A stretch of DNA of 64,000 bases from Ophthalmolycus amberensis (lineage: Eukaryota > Chordata > Actinopteri > Perciformes > Zoarcidae): positions 292,001-356,000 of the forward strand of contig JAFEUB010001064.1 in NCBI GenBank assembly GCA_024529925.1. The letters run 5' to 3'. Within the stretch, counting starts at the first letter, position 1. Each line of letters starts with the position of its first letter. A program made the position numbers and the translations under genes. This document shows, piece after piece, positions 59,266 to 64,000 of the stretch. The notes under the pieces were generated by a model. That model was given only the letters and a program-made list of their open reading frames with translations, was not told where the DNA came from and made no database searches.

Positions 59266-59345
59266 CAGCGCGGGTTAGCATGCTAACTAGCATCAAACAC
59301 AAAGTAGAGCTGAGGCTGATGGGAATGTCGTTAGCTTTACAGAAT
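59266..59345 (-). repeat. TTAGCATGCTAAC-family fragment, reverse orientation
   Basis: The reverse complement reads 'gtaaagctaacgacattccc', 'atcagcctcagctctacttt' and 'gctagttagcatgctaaccc', matching the repeat at 24221-24545. Confidence 0.5.
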
Positions 59346-61692
59346 AGAACCTGATGATGGCACTACAGAAGAAAAGTTAAGAGATCAGTAAAGTTATCAC
59401 AATTCATCCTGAGGTGAACATGAAGGCCTGAACCACATTTCATCTAAAAGCTAAATATCTCGCGCTTAAGGATGAAGTCAGTGGGATTCATCCTCGGGAA
59501 ACCATGAGTGTCTCTGCAGATGTCATGGGAATCCATCCAGGAGTTGTTATATATAGATATTTCAGTCGGTTCCAAAGTGGTGAACTCCATGACTTGACAT
59601 TAACAGGAAAACTCAGCACAAAGTTGAATAAACAAAATTATATTAAATGCACATCTTTTCGACTTCTTAAAAGCACTTTAATAAATGCATATCTGTCTAT
59701 GCACAGTGAACATAAGATCCATTTGATAAAGCAGGAAACACTGACAATGAGCCAATTAACAACTTTCAGAGGAAACTGTCCTCATGAGAGATCAGTCTGA
59801 TATATGTTTCATTCAGTTATTTCCTCTCACGGTGGTTTTCCACCCTACATTTTCAACTTTCATTCATGCCAGCTGTATCAAGTGTGAATATACACGCGTA
59901 CATACAAGTTCAAGTTGGCTGTCATATACATAAAAAGTACAGTTGTACATACTGTACGTTCATAAAAACGTGAAAAGACTGTGAACTCTGTCCTTACTTA
60001 ATTGTGGAGTTAGACTTAAACAGTATTTCACCATTTTTGTGGTAAGGATTCTTTGGACAAGCCTGAAGTCGTGGCTCCCTCTCTCCATCCTTAGTATAAC
60101 CGCTCCCCTAACACTGAATGCAAACTGGAGCACATAGCATCAGTGGGTCACAAGACGTACTTACCACAGCCTACAGTTTGCTAGCAGGACACATCTTGGT
60201 GGACTGTCAAGTTTGTACCGGTTGTCCAGTCCTGTCCGTCTCGTCTCCGTCTGCTTGTCATTTTGTCATTCAGGGTGCGCATGAGAGCTGCGTGTTCCAG
60301 TTGAACCGTAGCCTATATCGTCCTACTGTTGCAGCTGTTAAACAGTGGATAAAATGTATTGGGTGTCACAAACCCCGCCAAACAACTCATTTCACCTGCA
60401 GAATCTGATCAATTCGATCTGATAACATTTTGAAATGCTAGAGGAGCTGCATGATTGATTTGTTTTATCCCCATTTAAATTAGCATAGGGCTAATCTGGA
60501 AGTCTCTAGTTGACATTAACATTCTCTAAAAGTAGCGTGCAGCAGTGAGAGGGCCAACATGGTGTATATACTGTACCTGTACGTATGTAATCAACCCTCA
60601 CCCCTGATTGGGCAAGGTTTCAGAGCCTTCAGCGGACACGCCCCCAACTTTCCAGAGCAGAGAATACTGCCAACCATTCTTGAAACCTAATTTTATAAAC
60701 TTGTTACATTTTTCAAAATATTCAAATATGTCTAGATGTATTTAACACAAACAGAAAACTGTTTAATGTGGATCAGCGATGTTTGGCCAATACCTGATCG
60801 GCTCAATAAGGTCCGTTTTGCTGGTGCGTCCCTCGACACAGTAGATGAAGCCAATGATACATGCTTACTTGCTTGACAACACATTTGACCATCACTAGCT
60901 GCTTGGATGATGGAGATTGAATAGCCCGACTCCACTGGCCAGAAAGCTTCTACTATCAGTGGGTGGTATCAGTTGTTTTGCATCTTCATCAGTGCTGTAG
61001 GTTAGTCTTCTCTGTGATTGGTGACACTGTGAGTGATACTGATTAGTCAGACATCGCTCTGTGTTGCCCATCAAAGGATTATGTGTGCCTGATGCTCCTG
61101 ATTTACTAAACAAGAAGGTTAACATGACACTGTTTGGCTCTTAATCCTCTTTCCTACTTATTCGCGTCTCACTTGGTCTCTCATAGCCTCTTTGAGCCAA
61201 GTAGCCAGATTAGGGTCTCCGACCAGATTTGACACTGTGGCTGAGCCGGCTGTCCTGCTGGGAGCTAATCCTCAGGGATTAACCACGGCTGCCACGGTAA
61301 GAGGGGGTGTTGTTAAATGAAGAGGACGAGGCACTGGGCTAAACAGATGAGCAGTAGATGACTAGTCAAACAAGTGAATGTGTGTGTGTGTGTGTGTACG
61401 TGCGCTCTTCTGGCTGTTTAAGTAAAATTATGTTTTATTAAAATGCTTCAAGACAAACACTGTCATTAAATAACGTTGAATCAAATCATGTTAAATCCAA
61501 ATTGAATCAAGGAGGTTGATAAACAAGAAGCCTCAGTAGAATAAGTCACATCCTGCATGGAAGCATTTGGTCCTCCCGGGCTTCTGAAAATAATGTTGGA
61601 GTTAATTAATGCAATGTTATTTATTTGCTTAAGTAGCAGACACTATATGTTTTTATCTTAGTCTGAGCTTTACTCATGTCCATTGAACCCAA

Positions 61693-61752
61693 ACATGTTG
61701 TGTATTTGCTGAACATTTAACAATTACAATGTTCAGCAAATACACAACATGT
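61693..61752. repeat. Perfect 25-bp inverted repeat with 10-nt loop
   Basis: Arms 61693-61717 and 61728-61752 are exact reverse complements (left arm begins 'acatgttgtgtatttgctga'), separated by 'taacaattac'. Transcribed from either strand it would form a perfect hairpin. Confidence 0.9.
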
Positions 61753-63627
61753 CTGGATTTGGATATCCGTTCTCTGACTATAAGAGGATGAAATGTGTGT
61801 TTCCTTAGACATACATTGTGGTGAGATCTGAGGCCTGGTCAGGGCTCAGAGGACATATGTACTCAGTGTCTCCAGTGTTTTTACTGTCGGCTTGTTTAAA
61901 TGTGGCAGTGCATTTGTCCATGTCGCTCCGGCCCTCCTGCCTGCTTCAGAGTGAGTTTCTCCCCTCCACTTTAGTTGAATTATTCACAGAGATGCTGCAG
62001 CCCCGATGAATAATACAGCAGACTGCTGCAGGAGAGACTCTGTGAGTAAAGAAGGGAGGTCTGGGGAGGTGGGAATTACAGTGAGGGGTTTGGTTTCACA
62101 ATCACAAGGAGCCATCATGAGGCGTCTCCCTACTACCTCAGTACCTACTGGTTGGGACAAAACTAAACGAACCCCTGTGGAACAAAGTTCTGCTCATGTC
62201 AGTACAGTGTCAGTGTGACTGTATGAATACAGGGACAGGAAATGGCAATTCAGTCACAGCATCAAATGCATATTAATCTGCAGCTGAAAATAGTCCCCAT
62301 AAAATTTGCTAAAAACTCAAATGTTTGCCTGTATTAGGAAGTGACTGAACCATAAATGAGTGATTTGTTAAAGATGACTGCCTTTAGTAGGTACCAACAG
62401 GCTTTGGGCGTCGAGCCTCTGACTGTACAGGGATCAGAAAGTACTGAGAGAGGGACCAACGTGTTGGTCTCTGAGAGAAGTCTCAGATCAGGATTGATTC
62501 CTTTCAGAAGGAGATGACCAATGAGTGGTGGTGCAGCAGCACTGTGTCAGATGGGCTTGTTTGGCCTCTCTCAGTGCTGACCGTGCTCACTGAAAAGCAC
62601 ACAGTCAGCAGTCTGCTTTCTCTCCACACTGAGCGCAGTGACACAGCAGCTCTGTCAGAGCACCTGGCTGTTTCCCTGGTAACAATCACTGCTCACCTGT
62701 CACTGTGATTTGAGGGCAAACTGAGGGTGCGGTAGGCTGCTGTTAACTCTTTAAGGTTACACCAGTGGTCCCACGTCATGTAAACATAGCTGTCTTCCAG
62801 TCAGTCCACCGCTGAGATGATTGACATACTGAGGGGCGGGACCCTCCCCTTCAGTGTTCCTCATGGGACCTCATTTCAGGAACAAATACCTTTGGTTGTC
62901 AATGGAGAGAAATATCTTTTTTTACCCCGTTTGAATTGTGGCATGACATATGATGTCCATTTCAAAGATCATTTTGCAAGTTGACGGTCGCAGTTTGTCG
63001 TAGCAGCAATTTGGTTTTGGTGTGAAACTTCTCAGTCAACTACCGGTACATCTTCTTTTCTTTCAGTACAAACACTGTGTTTTCTGCACACTTGAAATAA
63101 GATGAGGCTACATGCACTAATAATATTAGTAGTAAATATTAGTAGTAGTATTAAACTATTTGTACCAGTGGGGTATGTCGACCCAAAACCCAGGGGTTCG
63201 ATGTTAGTCGGGAAGGTGACAATGCAGCATTCTGGGTAAGTTATTATTAACTTCCAGAAACTGTAGGAGCCAAAAAGACAAGTTATATTTCACAATGAGA
63301 TATTCTGTCAGACTGCGGTTGGTATTACTGCCCCATGTGGCCAAACGTGGCATTCAATTGTTCATAAATTGGCACCGGTTGACAGCGTCAGTCTTTTTGG
63401 TACCAGCTGTGCACAGGGCATGCGGCTGACATAGTTCATGTTTTAGAACAAATAGTTAAAGACTTTTAAGCTTGTGTTAACTACAGACCTTATTTCAGGC
63501 TTCTAACCAAACACACATCAAAAAACACTTTGATTTCCAGGCAGGAACAGGAAGTTAAAGAAAGCCGACTCTTTTCTGGATCCTAGGACTCATTCCTGCA
63601 GCTCTCTATAGTCCAACATCCACCTTC

Positions 63628-64000
63628 TCTTCTCCTCTCTCTCTCTGTCTCTTCCCCTCTCTGTCTCTGTCTCTCTGTCATTCTGTCTCCTCTCTGTCTC
63701 TCTATCTCTGTCTCTGTCTGTCTGTCTGTCTCCTCTCTGTCTCTATCTCTGTCTCTGTCTCTCTGTCTGTCTCTGTCTGTCTCTCTGTCACTCTATCTCT
63801 GTCTCTGTCTCTCTGTCATTCTGTCTCTGTCTGTCTCTGTCTGTCTCTCTGTCTCCTCTCTGTCACTCTATCTCTGTCTCTGTCATCTCTGTCTATTCTG
63901 TCTCTGTCTGTCTCTCTGTCTCCTCTCTGTCCTCTATCTCTGTCTCTGTCTCTCTGTCATTCTGTCTCTGTCTGTCTCTCTGTCTCCTCTCTGTCTCTTC
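63628..64000. repeat. Pyrimidine-rich CTCTGT/CTGT tandem array
   Basis: Imperfect repeats of TCTCTGTC, TCTGTCTG and CCTCTCTGTC run to the window edge, almost purely pyrimidine on the + strand. The array continues beyond the window. Confidence 0.95.

Larger units (their letters stand above)
44684..64000 (+). other. myo18a: First part of a long myo18a intron
   Basis: At least 19 kb with no further myosin exon recognised, notably none encoding the pre-motor AAEEAWNETEKVWLVH-like region or the P-loop. Transposons and repeats listed separately occupy about a third. The stretches 44700-47370, 47850-48970, 49240-51490, 54800-56800, 59350-61690 and 61760-63600 hold no gene I can support. Alternative promoters for a PDZ-less isoform could lie here but none was identified. 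Confidence 0.6.

Noticed and set aside
61187..61296. Possible alternative myo18a exon between 'ctctcatag' and 'cacggtaag'
   Set aside because: All three frames contain stops and no myosin similarity was seen; splice-like motifs alone are insufficient.

Overview
The window looks like a gene-containing stretch of a ray-finned (teleost) fish nuclear genome. It has short exons with GT/AG splice sites, long AT-rich introns, many microsatellites and minisatellites, tRNA-headed SINEs of a type common in fish, L2-like and RNase H-bearing LINE remnants, and several hAT-type DNA transposons with 8-bp target-site duplications. Nothing bacterial or viral was recognised. All recognised host genes lie on the + strand.

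Layout. (1) 1-11677: an intron of a gene that starts left of the window. It carries SINEs, an L2 fragment and simple repeats; I found no exon in it. (2) 11678-22632: sixteen exons of kinase suppressor of Ras 1 (ksr1), from the end of the SAM-like region through the proline-rich region, the C1 zinc finger, the FxFP ERK-docking motif and the whole kinase-like domain to the stop. Splice phases agree from exon to exon, giving 768 codons plus stop. The 3' UTR probably runs to an ATTAAA near 25360. (3) 25785-28354: a 1.2-kb minisatellite with a 22-bp unit, then a complete non-autonomous hAT transposon. (4) 30395-39264: eight exons of a tandem-repeat galectin of the galectin-9 type, with two carbohydrate-recognition domains and a PSQPGF-like linker. 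As written, one extra base in the linker exon shifts the frame and creates a stop just before the second domain. Introns hold a hAT element, an ATCT microsatellite and a 19-bp minisatellite. (5) 39711-41000: a decayed LINE 3' end with RNase H. (6) 41280-44683: a probable untranslated first exon and the first coding exon of unconventional myosin XVIIIA (myo18a), with the KE-rich start and a PDZ domain. (7) 44684-64000: the first part of a very long myo18a intron. It holds a Tol2-like hAT with a second, BED-finger hAT inside it, a 27-bp minisatellite, a 2.3-kb dispersed repeat with an internal duplication, a perfect 25-bp hairpin and a long pyrimidine tract at the right edge.

How the genes relate. 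KSR1 scaffolds RAF, MEK and ERK; galectin-9 is a secreted or cytosolic beta-galactoside-binding lectin; MYO18A is a PDZ-containing myosin acting at Golgi and actin structures. They do not form a pathway. Their adjacency reflects conserved gene neighbourhood: KSR1 and LGALS9 are close neighbours, with MYO18A on the same arm, in human 17q11. No wholly new system was found. The observations most worth checking are the galectin frameshift, the nested hAT elements, and the hairpin and duplicated repeat in the myo18a intron.
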